A stretch of 64,000 nucleotides of DNA from Sporosarcina sp. BI001-red (GTDB taxonomy: Bacteria; Bacillota; Bacilli; Bacillales_A; Planococcaceae), in assembly GCF_003384035.1 (NCBI RefSeq), contig NZ_QQAK01000012.1:62001-126000 (forward strand). Direction: 5' to 3'. How positions within the stretch are numbered: position 1 is the first letter of the stretch; each line of letters opens with the position of its first letter. Under the pieces are notes generated by a model. It saw nothing but the letters and a program-made list of their open reading frames with translations, was not told the DNA's origin and searched no databases. Of this stretch, positions 57,095 through 64,000 are shown in pieces. Made by a program: the position numbers and the translations under genes.

Positions 57095-58306
57095 GTGGCC
57101 CGTTTTAAATACGACGGACGAGATGCTAAGTCGGTCCGGTCAGGTATCGTAGTAGCGGATAATAAAAGAGATGCAGCGGTAAAGTTGAAACGCGAAGGGA
57201 TTCGTGTGAAAAACTTAACGGAGCAAGCAGAAACAACACTCACAAAAGAAATACAAATTGGAAAACCGGTGAAACGCCAGCACTTCATCATGTTTTTGCG
57301 ACAGTTTTCTACACTGCTTCGGGCAGGAGTAACCATCGTCGAGGCAATTCGGATTCTAGCATTACAAGTTGAAGGAAAACAGTTTAAGAAGATCTTGATG
57401 GAGGTAAATGAAGACTTAAGGACAGGTGGATCCTTATCCGATTCGTTCGCAAAGCATCCGAAAGCGTTCGAACCGCTCGTAGTGAATATGATTAAAGCCG
57501 GTGAGTTGTCAGGTACATTGGATGATGCGCTGGACAGGCTTGCGATTCACTATGAAAAAGCATACAAGACACGTCAAAAAGTGTTGTCTGCACTGTCATA
57601 TCCAGTAGTTGTGGGAATTGTAGCGATTGGAGTTGTCATTTTCTTACTGACGTTTGTCGTTCCGATGTTCGTAGATTTGTTTGCGAGCGTGGGTGGAGAA
57701 TTACCGTTGTTAACTCGATTTGTCATGAGTGCAAGTGATTTTGCACTGTCTTATTGGTATGTAATTGTGATGACAGCTGCTGTGATTGCGCTTGCTTTTT
57801 ATTTAATCCGAAATAATCCTGCTGGAAAAATGATGCTCGACACGATATTACTTCGGTTGCCGATCTTCGGAGATATTGTCAAAAAATCTGTACTGGCAAC
57901 GTTAACTCGAACGCTGAGTTCGCTATTCTCGAGTTCAGTACCGATATTGCAATCAATTTCAATGACAGAAAAAGTAATCGAAAATGAAGTTGTTCGGAAA
58001 GTGCTTGTAAAGTCACGTGAATCATTGGAAAGAGGCGGGTCACTCACTGAACCGATGGAAGGGCACTGGGCGTTTCCACCACTCATTCCCCATATGATTG
58101 CAATCGGAGAGCAAACAGGGTCTTTGGACGCAATGCTTGCGAAAGTTGCGGACTTCTATGAAAGCGAAGTCGATGCATCTACTGAACGTCTGAAGGCACT
58201 CATAGAGCCAATTATGATTGTGCTATTAGCAGGACTAGTCGGGACTATTGTCCTCGCAATTTTATTGCCGATGTTCAGCCTATTTAACGAGATAGATAAT
58301 ATGTAA
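57095..58306 (+). CDS. pilC: Type IV pilus inner-membrane platform protein PilC
   Basis: 403-aa polytopic protein with two GspF domains (each opening with FLRQFSTLLRAGVTIVEAI or TLTRTLSSLFSSSVPILQSI, about 200 residues apart) and three membrane segments. It connects the cytoplasmic ATPases to the fibre. GTG start behind CAGGAGGAA, two bases after pilT. Confidence 0.95.
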   Translation: MARFKYDGRDAKSVRSGIVVADNKRDAAVKLKREGIRVKNLTEQAETTLTKEIQIGKPVKRQHFIMFLRQFSTLLRAGVTIVEAIRILALQVEGKQFKKILMEVNEDLRTGGSLSDSFAKHPKAFEPLVVNMIKAGELSGTLDDALDRLAIHYEKAYKTRQKVLSALSYPVVVGIVAIGVVIFLLTFVVPMFVDLFASVGGELPLLTRFVMSASDFALSYWYVIVMTAAVIALAFYLIRNNPAGKMMLDTILLRLPIFGDIVKKSVLATLTRTLSSLFSSSVPILQSISMTEKVIENEVVRKVLVKSRESLERGGSLTEPMEGHWAFPPLIPHMIAIGEQTGSLDAMLAKVADFYESEVDASTERLKALIEPIMIVLLAGLVGTIVLAILLPMFSLFNEIDNM

Positions 58307-58356
58307 CAACTACAACTTAACGTCCATTAAAATTTCATAAATTAGTAGAATAATAG

Positions 58357-58385
58357 TTCCACACAACCAGAACTTTTGGTATACT
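58357..58385 (+). promoter_or_regulatory. Putative promoter of the major pilin gene
   Basis: -35 TTCCAC, 17-bp spacer, -10 TATACT. An internal promoter would allow higher pilin expression than the upstream genes. No terminator is seen between pilC and the pilin gene. Confidence 0.55.
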
Positions 58386-58426
58386 GACAACAAGTAAGAA
58401 AGCACGTACACTAAGGAGGAAAACAA

Positions 58427-58864
58427 ATGAAGAAGTTTTTGCAGAAAAAGTTGAAAAATGAAAAAGGTTTGACACTCGTCGAGCTACTCGCAGTTATTGT
58501 TATTTTGGGGATTATTGCGGCTATTGCTATACCATCGATTGGTAGTATTATTGAGAATTCAAGACAAAAAGCAATTCTTGCAGATGCTTCAAATGCAATG
58601 GAAGCAGCGAATTTGTACTTTGTTGAAAATCCGGAAGAGAAAACCGTTGAACTTGCTGAACTTGAAAAAGAATTTTTGGATTCCGCTGGTAGCTTGCTTA
58701 CAGCCACTGTCACTCAATCTACTACAAGCGGAACAACAAAAACTCCGATGGAAATTGTGTTTACTGCAAAAAATGGTAAAACAACTGCTTCTGTTACGAC
58801 AGGAATTACTAAGGATCAACTTAAAGACAAAGCCAATGTAACTTTTAATAAAGAAACAAATTAA
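58427..58864 (+). CDS. pilA: Type IV major pilin (ComGC/PilA-like)
   Basis: 145 aa. Basic leader MKKFLQKKLKNEKG, cleavage before LTLVELLAVIVILGIIAAIA, with Glu5 and Pro22-type kink (IAIPSIG). The soluble domain of ~105 residues is Thr/Lys/Glu-rich and has no cysteines. A strong AAGGAGGAAAAC site and its own promoter suggest it is the main fibre subunit. The name pilA is functional; the sequence is closest in style to ComGC and Clostridium PilA. Confidence 0.9.
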   Translation: MKKFLQKKLKNEKGLTLVELLAVIVILGIIAAIAIPSIGSIIENSRQKAILADASNAMEAANLYFVENPEEKTVELAELEKEFLDSAGSLLTATVTQSTTSGTTKTPMEIVFTAKNGKTTASVTTGITKDQLKDKANVTFNKETN

Positions 58865-58890
58865 CTGATTAACTTTAAAGGAGCCAACCC

Positions 58891-59868
58891 ATGCCATTCC
58901 CATTCTCCCGCCCAAAGCGGCCCATCTCACTTACAATTGAAGAAGACGCCGTCCGCTACGTAAAGCTGAAAGCGGGAGAACTGTTAACAGTGGAAGAAGC
59001 GGTAGAAATACCGTTGCCTCCAAGCACGATTCACGATGGTCGTGTGGTGGATTCGGCTGGATTGGCAACTGTACTAGACGGGCTTGCAAAGGAATGGGGC
59101 ATTGCGAAACGCAGTGTCCAGTTTCTCGCGCCTGATACATATGTAATGATCCGGAAAGTGCCGTACCCGGAAGACGTACTAGAAGACGAATTAAAAGGGC
59201 ACTTTTTCATAGAAATCGGGTCGTCGATCTATTTGCCGTTCGATGATCCGGTTTTTGACGTTGTGCCGTACTTGCCGAATGAAGATGCCCATGAAGCCAT
59301 TCTAATTGCTTCTAAGGAAAGCGTTCTCCAGGGGTACGAAACTGCGTTAACCGATGCGAAGTTCGAACCTCTCGTTGCAGATATTGCACCGCTTGCGCTT
59401 TACCGGCTGGCGCATGAAAAGCATCACTTCACAGGTGATGAGCATGTTCTCTTTGCTGATCTTACTGCGGGGAAACTTGTTGTATCGATTTTCCATCAAC
59501 ATTATCCGCAGTTTATGCGTCCTGTTGACTTAGAGAATGCTACTGAACTGGATGTATCAGCAACTGAACTCACGACGGATTCCCATACGCTGTCTCCGCG
59601 TGCAATTGTTCAGGAGCTCGAAAAACTCGTCAATTTCTATCGTTATAATATGTGGAATGGCGGCGCGACGATTACGCATTTGCTCGTAAATGGGGAATAC
59701 GCGGAATTGGATGAATTGCTAATGCAAGTATCTGGCCGTTTAAACGTGATCGCGGGACCCTTGTTACCAGAACCACTTAAATTCACAGATGGCGGGATAG
59801 TTCCTGCGTCGTTCAATCGGACAATCGGATTGGCGCTGAAAGAGGTGCACCATGCTAGTCGACATTAA
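58891..59868 (+). CDS. pilM: Type IV pilus assembly protein PilM
   Basis: 325-aa cytoplasmic actin-like ASKHA ATPase family protein. ISLTIEEDAVRYVKLK at the start, a long central region with ADIAPLALYRLA, and LFADLTAGKLVVSIFHQ as the second phosphate motif. In T4P systems PilM binds the cytoplasmic tail of PilN, and its stop overlaps the pilN start by 17 bases. Confidence 0.9.
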   Translation: MPFPFSRPKRPISLTIEEDAVRYVKLKAGELLTVEEAVEIPLPPSTIHDGRVVDSAGLATVLDGLAKEWGIAKRSVQFLAPDTYVMIRKVPYPEDVLEDELKGHFFIEIGSSIYLPFDDPVFDVVPYLPNEDAHEAILIASKESVLQGYETALTDAKFEPLVADIAPLALYRLAHEKHHFTGDEHVLFADLTAGKLVVSIFHQHYPQFMRPVDLENATELDVSATELTTDSHTLSPRAIVQELEKLVNFYRYNMWNGGATITHLLVNGEYAELDELLMQVSGRLNVIAGPLLPEPLKFTDGGIVPASFNRTIGLALKEVHHASRH

Positions 59869-60562
59869 CCTATTGCCAGAAAAGGAGAAGGAGCGCTCTG
59901 GCCTCCTTTACGTTGCGCTTGCGTTTCTCGGCGCAGCCCTTCTTTTCTGGCTCATTTTCTTTTTACTCACTCGAAATGTAACTTCGGATACAGAGCGGTT
60001 GGATACACAGTTAGAGAAACTTCAGCTGACACAATCCGAGTTGACCGAACGATTGAACCGTTCTGATACAGCTCAATCGCATGATCAGCTTGAAGCTAGT
60101 GTCCAGTGGGTTGAAGACTATCGTTATGAAACTGCGCCACTGCTGGAAGACTTGGTTTCGCAACTTCCACGACGCGGGTTTTTCCGTTCATTCGCATTTG
60201 CGGCACCTCACCAAGCGACCGTGGAAATCCAGTTTGATGATAAGACGGAAGCTGCTTACTACTTAACTCGTATGTTGTCTTCTGAATTTGTTGAGACTGC
60301 ATCGATTGAATCGATTGAATCGGAAGAAATCGATCAGGAAGAAGGTACTGCCAGCAATTGGCTACCACGTTACCTTGCGACATACACGATTTTCTTTACT
60401 GATGGACGCCAAATGATTGATGGTGCGGCACCTCCAGTTCCAAGTGACACAGCAGAAAATAGTGAGGCGCCAGCTAACGAAATCGCTCCACCTTCAGAAA
60501 ACGTAGACGACAGTGAATCCACTGTTCCGGAAGAGGAGGGATCCGATGCGGAGTCTAACTAA
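59852..60562 (+). CDS. pilN: Type IV pilus assembly protein PilN
   Basis: 236 aa. Short cytoplasmic N-terminus MLVDINLLPEKEKER, which contains the PilM-binding VDINLLP motif, then one membrane segment (LLYVALAFLGAALLFWLIFF), a coiled-coil stretch and a ferredoxin-like extracytoplasmic domain. The C-terminal ~50 residues are acidic and Pro-rich, longer than in Gram-negative PilN. Overlaps pilO by 17 bases. Confidence 0.88.
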   Translation: MLVDINLLPEKEKERSGLLYVALAFLGAALLFWLIFFLLTRNVTSDTERLDTQLEKLQLTQSELTERLNRSDTAQSHDQLEASVQWVEDYRYETAPLLEDLVSQLPRRGFFRSFAFAAPHQATVEIQFDDKTEAAYYLTRMLSSEFVETASIESIESEEIDQEEGTASNWLPRYLATYTIFFTDGRQMIDGAAPPVPSDTAENSEAPANEIAPPSENVDDSESTVPEEEGSDAESN

Positions 60563-61244
60563 ACGTCAGAAAGACATCGCCCTTCTCGTTCTCGCGGTTA
60601 TCTTCTTTGCCTTGCTCATCAGTTATAGCTGGTTCCAGCTCTATGCGCCAGCAAAAGAAGAGAATACGCGGGCAGTTACTGCACTTGTGGACCAGCGGGA
60701 AGTGCTCTTTGGGTTGCAACGCCAGGTAGCTGCGAAACCGGTTGAACAGTCCAGCAGTTCCCGTATGATGCAACGGAAAGTCCCTGTGCTACCCCTTGAA
60801 GACCTATTGCTCGTCCAACTTGAAAAGGCGGAAGTGAAATCGAAAGCATTGATTAACAATGTGAACTTTGCTCAAGATGAACTGGGTGGAACATCCGTAG
60901 AATCTTCTGACCAACTGGATACCGCTACTGAAGATCCTGCGCTTGCTCTTAAACAACTGACCGTCGAAGTCGAACTCACAGCGGCTTCTTATGAGGAGAT
61001 AGATAGATTCATTCGAGAAGTAGAAGCGACGGAACGTATATTTGTCGTACAATCGATTGAACTCGATACGCCTGAAGAGGTGAGAGAAGCAGCTGCTGAA
61101 AAAGAACCCATCGAACTAACGGTTACATTCCAAGCATTCTATCGTCCTGATCTTCTAGAACTAGTTCCAGAAGTGCCGAAACTAGACGCACCAATGCCTG
61201 CAGGGAAGGAAGATCCGACAACTCGTGCAGGTGAAGACGAATGA
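60546..61244 (+). CDS. pilO: Type IV pilus assembly protein PilO
   Basis: 232 aa with one N-terminal membrane segment (DIALLVLAVIFFALLISYSW), a coiled coil and an extracytoplasmic domain containing VEVELTAASYEEIDRFIREVE, typical of PilO. ATG 60546 is chosen because GAAGAGGAGGGAT lies upstream. The frame from 60513 would be inside pilN. Forms the alignment complex with PilN. A four-base overlap couples it to the peptidase gene. Confidence 0.87.
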   Translation: MRSLTKRQKDIALLVLAVIFFALLISYSWFQLYAPAKEENTRAVTALVDQREVLFGLQRQVAAKPVEQSSSSRMMQRKVPVLPLEDLLLVQLEKAEVKSKALINNVNFAQDELGGTSVESSDQLDTATEDPALALKQLTVEVELTAASYEEIDRFIREVEATERIFVVQSIELDTPEEVREAAAEKEPIELTVTFQAFYRPDLLELVPEVPKLDAPMPAGKEDPTTRAGEDE

Positions 61245-61996
61245 CGGCTGTCTGGACAGGTTTTTTCTTCATTTACGGTTTGGTATTTGGCTCGTTTTAC
61301 AATGTAGTCGGTTTGCGTGTTCCGAAAAAGCAATCGATTGTATCCCCGCCTTCGCATTGTACAATTTGCGATCGCCGTTTGACAGGACTCGATTTGATCC
61401 CTGTCGTTTCGTTCGTATTTTTGAGTGGGAAATGTCGGGGGTGTGGAACTAAAATTAGTCCGATTTATCCGTTGATGGAACTCATTACGGGGTGTTTATT
61501 CGCTCTAGAATTCTATTATTTAGGGTTTTCGATCGAACTGGCAGTGGCACTTCTCTTCATCTCGATGCTGGTCATTATTACAGTTTCAGATGTCGCCTAT
61601 ATGTTAATTCCTAACAAAATCCTATTGCCTTTTGGTATTGCAATCGCTCTATTACGTGTTGTAAGCAGGCTAGAACCGTGGTGGGATAGTTTTCTAGGAG
61701 CGGCAGTCGGGTTCCTAGTGCTATTCCTTATCGCGATTGTGTCGAAAGGCGGCATGGGCGGTGGGGATATTAAACTATTTTTCGTCATCGGACTTGTCCT
61801 CGGTACGAAACTAACGTTGTTTACGTTGTTCCTAGCCGCTTTAATCGGTTCTATCGTTGGGATTATCCACCTCCGCCGAACGCGTCAAGGTCGGAAAACT
61901 CCAGTACCTTTTGGACCTTCCATCGCAGTTGCAGCGGTCATCAGTTATTTTTATGGCAATGCCCTTGTCGGATGGTATCTGACGCTGTTTACTTAA
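61241..61996 (+). CDS. comC: Prepilin peptidase / N-methyltransferase (ComC/PilD)
   Basis: 251-aa membrane aspartyl protease cutting prepilin leaders and methylating the new N-terminus. VFGSFYNVVGLRVP at the start, two zinc-type Cys pairs (CTICDRR and CRGCGTKI), catalytic Asp in SDVAYMLIPNKI and in GGMGGGDIKLF. Its place before spoIIB, maf and radC corresponds to B. subtilis comC, so the pilus genes are inserted upstream of the native comC position. It should process all pilins of the cluster. Confidence 0.94.
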   Translation: MTAVWTGFFFIYGLVFGSFYNVVGLRVPKKQSIVSPPSHCTICDRRLTGLDLIPVVSFVFLSGKCRGCGTKISPIYPLMELITGCLFALEFYYLGFSIELAVALLFISMLVIITVSDVAYMLIPNKILLPFGIAIALLRVVSRLEPWWDSFLGAAVGFLVLFLIAIVSKGGMGGGDIKLFFVIGLVLGTKLTLFTLFLAALIGSIVGIIHLRRTRQGRKTPVPFGPSIAVAAVISYFYGNALVGWYLTLFT

Positions 61997-62011
61997 GTCG
62001 AACAATTTTCT

Positions 62012-62045
62012 AGAACAAGACGACACCAGTCTTGTTCTTTTTCAT
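62012..62045 (+). terminator. Terminator of the pilus operon
   Basis: AGAACAAGAC/GTCTTGTTCT stem, seven-base loop, T5. Confidence 0.93.
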
Positions 62046-62084
62046 GTCCCTTTTGGTACGGTTAATGAAACTGGGGGGATTGTT

Positions 62085-62756
62085 ATGAACTTCAAGAAAA
62101 AGTATTCGAAAATGACAATTATGCTTGCGCTCGGACAAGGAGTGCTGTTAGGTATTGCGGCAGTGGCGATTGTCGGGTTTATTCTTTTAAAAACGGATAA
62201 GCCAGAAAGTGCCGCATCGCCTAATGTCGGAGTGCCTGCCAATGGTCCGGCATCGGGTCAAACAGATGGGAAGAAAGATGAAAAGAAGCCTGACGCAGCG
62301 GCTGCTGGGGCGCCGATACCAATGTATGCAAAACAACATGGGGTGTTTTCTTCAAAAGCTTCTGCAACGTCGTTCATATCGGATGAAAATTTAGCGAAAG
62401 CAGCAGCGGTCCATGCAGGGGACCAATTTTATGTATGGAGTGCATTGGGTCTATCAGAAATGGATGCAGATCCTGCTGGGGAAGACGGTGCATTCCGTAA
62501 ACAAGTGACCGTTTCACCACTAGCGTGTGACAGTGGAGAAGGAGAGTTATTGAGAAGTGTGTTGGGTGCTTCGAAAATTTCCGAAATTCAGGATTTGGTC
62601 GCTTCACGTAAACAGACAGCAGGTGAGGGGAAAAAAGATACGTTCACCAGTAATATAGCCGCCATCACCGCATTTACAGACGACTTAAATGTTATCAAAA
62701 TGCATGTGCTAGCCCATTATTCCGAAACGGGTGAGTGTGTCAAACTTGATTTTTGA
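62085..62756 (+). CDS. SPOR-domain membrane protein, SpoIIB-like
   Basis: 223 aa. A basic cytoplasmic N-terminus, one membrane segment (QGVLLGIAAVAIVGFILL), a Pro/Ala/Lys/Gly linker, then a ~75-residue domain (YAKQHGVFSSKASATSFISD ... HAGDQFYVWSALGLSE) with the strand-helix pattern of SPOR peptidoglycan-binding domains. Between comC and maf this is the place of B. subtilis spoIIB, which acts in septal wall hydrolysis during engulfment. Shorter than SpoIIB (~330 aa). Two Cys in the C-terminal part. Assigned by position plus pattern. Confidence 0.7.
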   Translation: MNFKKKYSKMTIMLALGQGVLLGIAAVAIVGFILLKTDKPESAASPNVGVPANGPASGQTDGKKDEKKPDAAAAGAPIPMYAKQHGVFSSKASATSFISDENLAKAAAVHAGDQFYVWSALGLSEMDADPAGEDGAFRKQVTVSPLACDSGEGELLRSVLGASKISEIQDLVASRKQTAGEGKKDTFTSNIAAITAFTDDLNVIKMHVLAHYSETGECVKLDF

Positions 62757-62852
62757 TAGCTAAAAGGGTGCCGAATTCATATTATGCAGTTTTTTGCACA
62801 ATTTTCTTCTGGATCACATTGTCGTATGATGTGCAAAAGGGGGCATATACGT

Positions 62853-63455
62853 ATGTTTTTTGAGACAAATGAAACAATTATTCTAGCTTCTGCTTCGCCA
62901 AGAAGAAAAGAGTTACTTGCACGATTAGGAGTCCCGTTTACGGTCCATGCAAGCACCATGGAAGAACGTCCGATAGAAAATGGTGAAAAGCCGGAAACTT
63001 ATGCGCAAGCTTTGTCGTCCATTAAGGCGTCCGCTATATACGAAGACCATCCAGGGACTCTAGTAATTGGAGCCGATACGGTGGTCGCGTTAGACGGAAA
63101 GGTGTTCCCGAAGCCGAAATCCGTTACTCAAGCGGCGGAATTTCTACAAGAGCTTTCGGGACGAACTCACAGTGTCATAACCGGCGTCACACTTTTAAGA
63201 GACGGTGCGGTCACCAGTTTTACATCCAGTACCGAAGTGACATTTCGGACTTTAGATCACGCACTTATTCAAGCATACGCAACATCTGGTGACCCGCTAG
63301 ACAAAGCAGGTGGCTACGGCATTCAAACAGCAGGCGGGTTATTAGTCGCGGAAATTACAGGCGATTACGAAAACGTCGTTGGTCTCCCTATTGCAGAACT
63401 TGCAGACGCAATGCGTGCGCGGGGTCTGATTTGGGTGAAAGGGGACGAGCGCTGA
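62853..63455 (+). CDS. maf: Maf nucleotide pyrophosphatase
   Basis: 200-aa cytoplasmic nucleoside triphosphate pyrophosphatase that removes non-canonical or excess dTTP/UTP. ASASPRRKELL at the start, IGADTVVALDGKVF, and DKAGGYGIQ are diagnostic. ATG 62853 is chosen behind AAAGGGGG. A longer frame from 62784 is not family-like. Its stop overlaps the radC start (TGATG). Confidence 0.96.
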   Translation: MFFETNETIILASASPRRKELLARLGVPFTVHASTMEERPIENGEKPETYAQALSSIKASAIYEDHPGTLVIGADTVVALDGKVFPKPKSVTQAAEFLQELSGRTHSVITGVTLLRDGAVTSFTSSTEVTFRTLDHALIQAYATSGDPLDKAGGYGIQTAGGLLVAEITGDYENVVGLPIAELADAMRARGLIWVKGDER

Positions 63456-64000
63456 TGCCGGCGGATTATAAAGATACGTTGATGATTCGGGATATCCATT
63501 TCGCAGACAGACCGCGTGAACGAATGACGCGTCAAGGTGCATCCAGTTTGTCCAATCAGGAGCTCGTTGCGATTTTACTGCGGACAGGATCAAGAGAAGA
63601 ATCCGTACTGGTCCTTGCGAATAAGTTGTTATCCGAGTTTGATAAAATCCAAGATTTACGGGACGTCACGATTGAAGAATTGACAGCCGTCAAAGGTGTG
63701 GGAGACGCAAAAGCGGTGCAAATCATGGCGGCTGCTGAACTTGGCAAACGGATCTATTCGGTTGCACAAGACGGTCGCTATGCCATCAAGTCACCGGAAG
63801 ATGCTGCAGCCTACTTGATGACGGATATGTCGAAATTGACGCAAGAACATTTTGTTGTGTTGTTTCTGAACGTGAAAAACGAAGTGCTGCATAAGCAGAC
63901 GATTTTCATAGGTAGTTTGAATTCATCGATCGTGCATCCACGGGAAATTTTCCGTGAAGCTGTAAAACGTTCTGCTGCATCTTTAGTCGTTGCTCATAAT
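63455..64000 (+). CDS. radC: RadC-family protein (JAMM domain), 3' truncated by window
   Basis: The first 182 codons are present. The N-terminal helix-hairpin-helix domain (RPRERMTRQGASSLSNQELV, VKGVGDAKAVQI) is followed by the JAMM/MPN+ domain entering the metal motif (HPREIFREAVKRSAASLVVAHN), where the window ends just before the expected HPSGD. Long associated with DNA repair, though that role has been questioned. Gene order maf-radC is as in B. subtilis. Confidence 0.95.
   Translation, partial: MPADYKDTLMIRDIHFADRPRERMTRQGASSLSNQELVAILLRTGSREESVLVLANKLLSEFDKIQDLRDVTIEELTAVKGVGDAKAVQIMAAAELGKRIYSVAQDGRYAIKSPEDAAAYLMTDMSKLTQEHFVVLFLNVKNEVLHKQTIFIGSLNSSIVHPREIFREAVKRSAASLVVAHN

Overview
The window is a stretch of low-to-moderate GC Firmicutes chromosome. 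Gene order and protein sequences point to Bacillales, most likely the Planococcaceae (a Sporosarcina-like organism). The main support is the backbone ysoA-tig-clpX-lonA-ysxC-hemAXCDBL-valS-folC ... comC-spoIIB-maf-radC, which is the B. subtilis order. The genus is an inference. No rRNA, tRNA, IS element, prophage or CRISPR array was seen.

Left part (1-25.4 kb): mostly single genes and short operons for stress and envelope functions. These are the end of an RND exporter, catalase, a divergent MsrA, an iron alcohol dehydrogenase, a PspC-domain protein, arsR-arsB, a MecA-type penicillin-binding lipoprotein and a PatB/MalY C-S lyase. A run of small unassigned membrane proteins follows, with two decayed ORFs (12.4-15.7 kb), then cutC. 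An extracytoplasmic methionine-sulfoxide repair cassette (ccdA, thioredoxin-like lipoprotein, MsrAB lipoprotein) sits beside a YesMN-type two-component pair. A DUF421 protein, a HemAT-type globin chemoreceptor and a GNAT enzyme complete this part.

Middle (25.4-46.7 kb): protein quality control (tig, clpX, lonA, with no lonB), the GTPase ysxC, then the complete tetrapyrrole operon from glutamyl-tRNA to uroporphyrinogen III. That operon sits behind a perfect PerR box. After hemL comes a 203-aa protein in the position of spoVID that resembles only its N-terminal domain. valS follows, controlled by a T-box leader whose likely specifier is GUC. Past valS lie a remarkable 16-unit, exactly 20-bp tandem repeat array, a second degenerate 21-bp array, and two overlapping ATP-grasp ligase genes facing folC.

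Right part (46.7-62 kb): a type IV pilus island inserted between folC and the comC/spoIIB/maf/radC block. It begins with two tandem paralogous membrane GAF-GGDEF diguanylate cyclases. Next come three minor-pilin-type proteins (one with a regular 19-residue repeat), a small membrane protein, a VanW-like protein, PilB with a c-di-GMP-type MshEN domain, PilT, PilC, the major pilin, PilM, PilN, PilO and the prepilin peptidase. The layout suggests a c-di-GMP-controlled retractable pilus. A SPOR-domain SpoIIB-like protein, maf and a truncated radC close the window.

Two copies of a palindromic intergenic repeat of a kind I know from Bacillales lie upstream of clpX and inside the valS leader.
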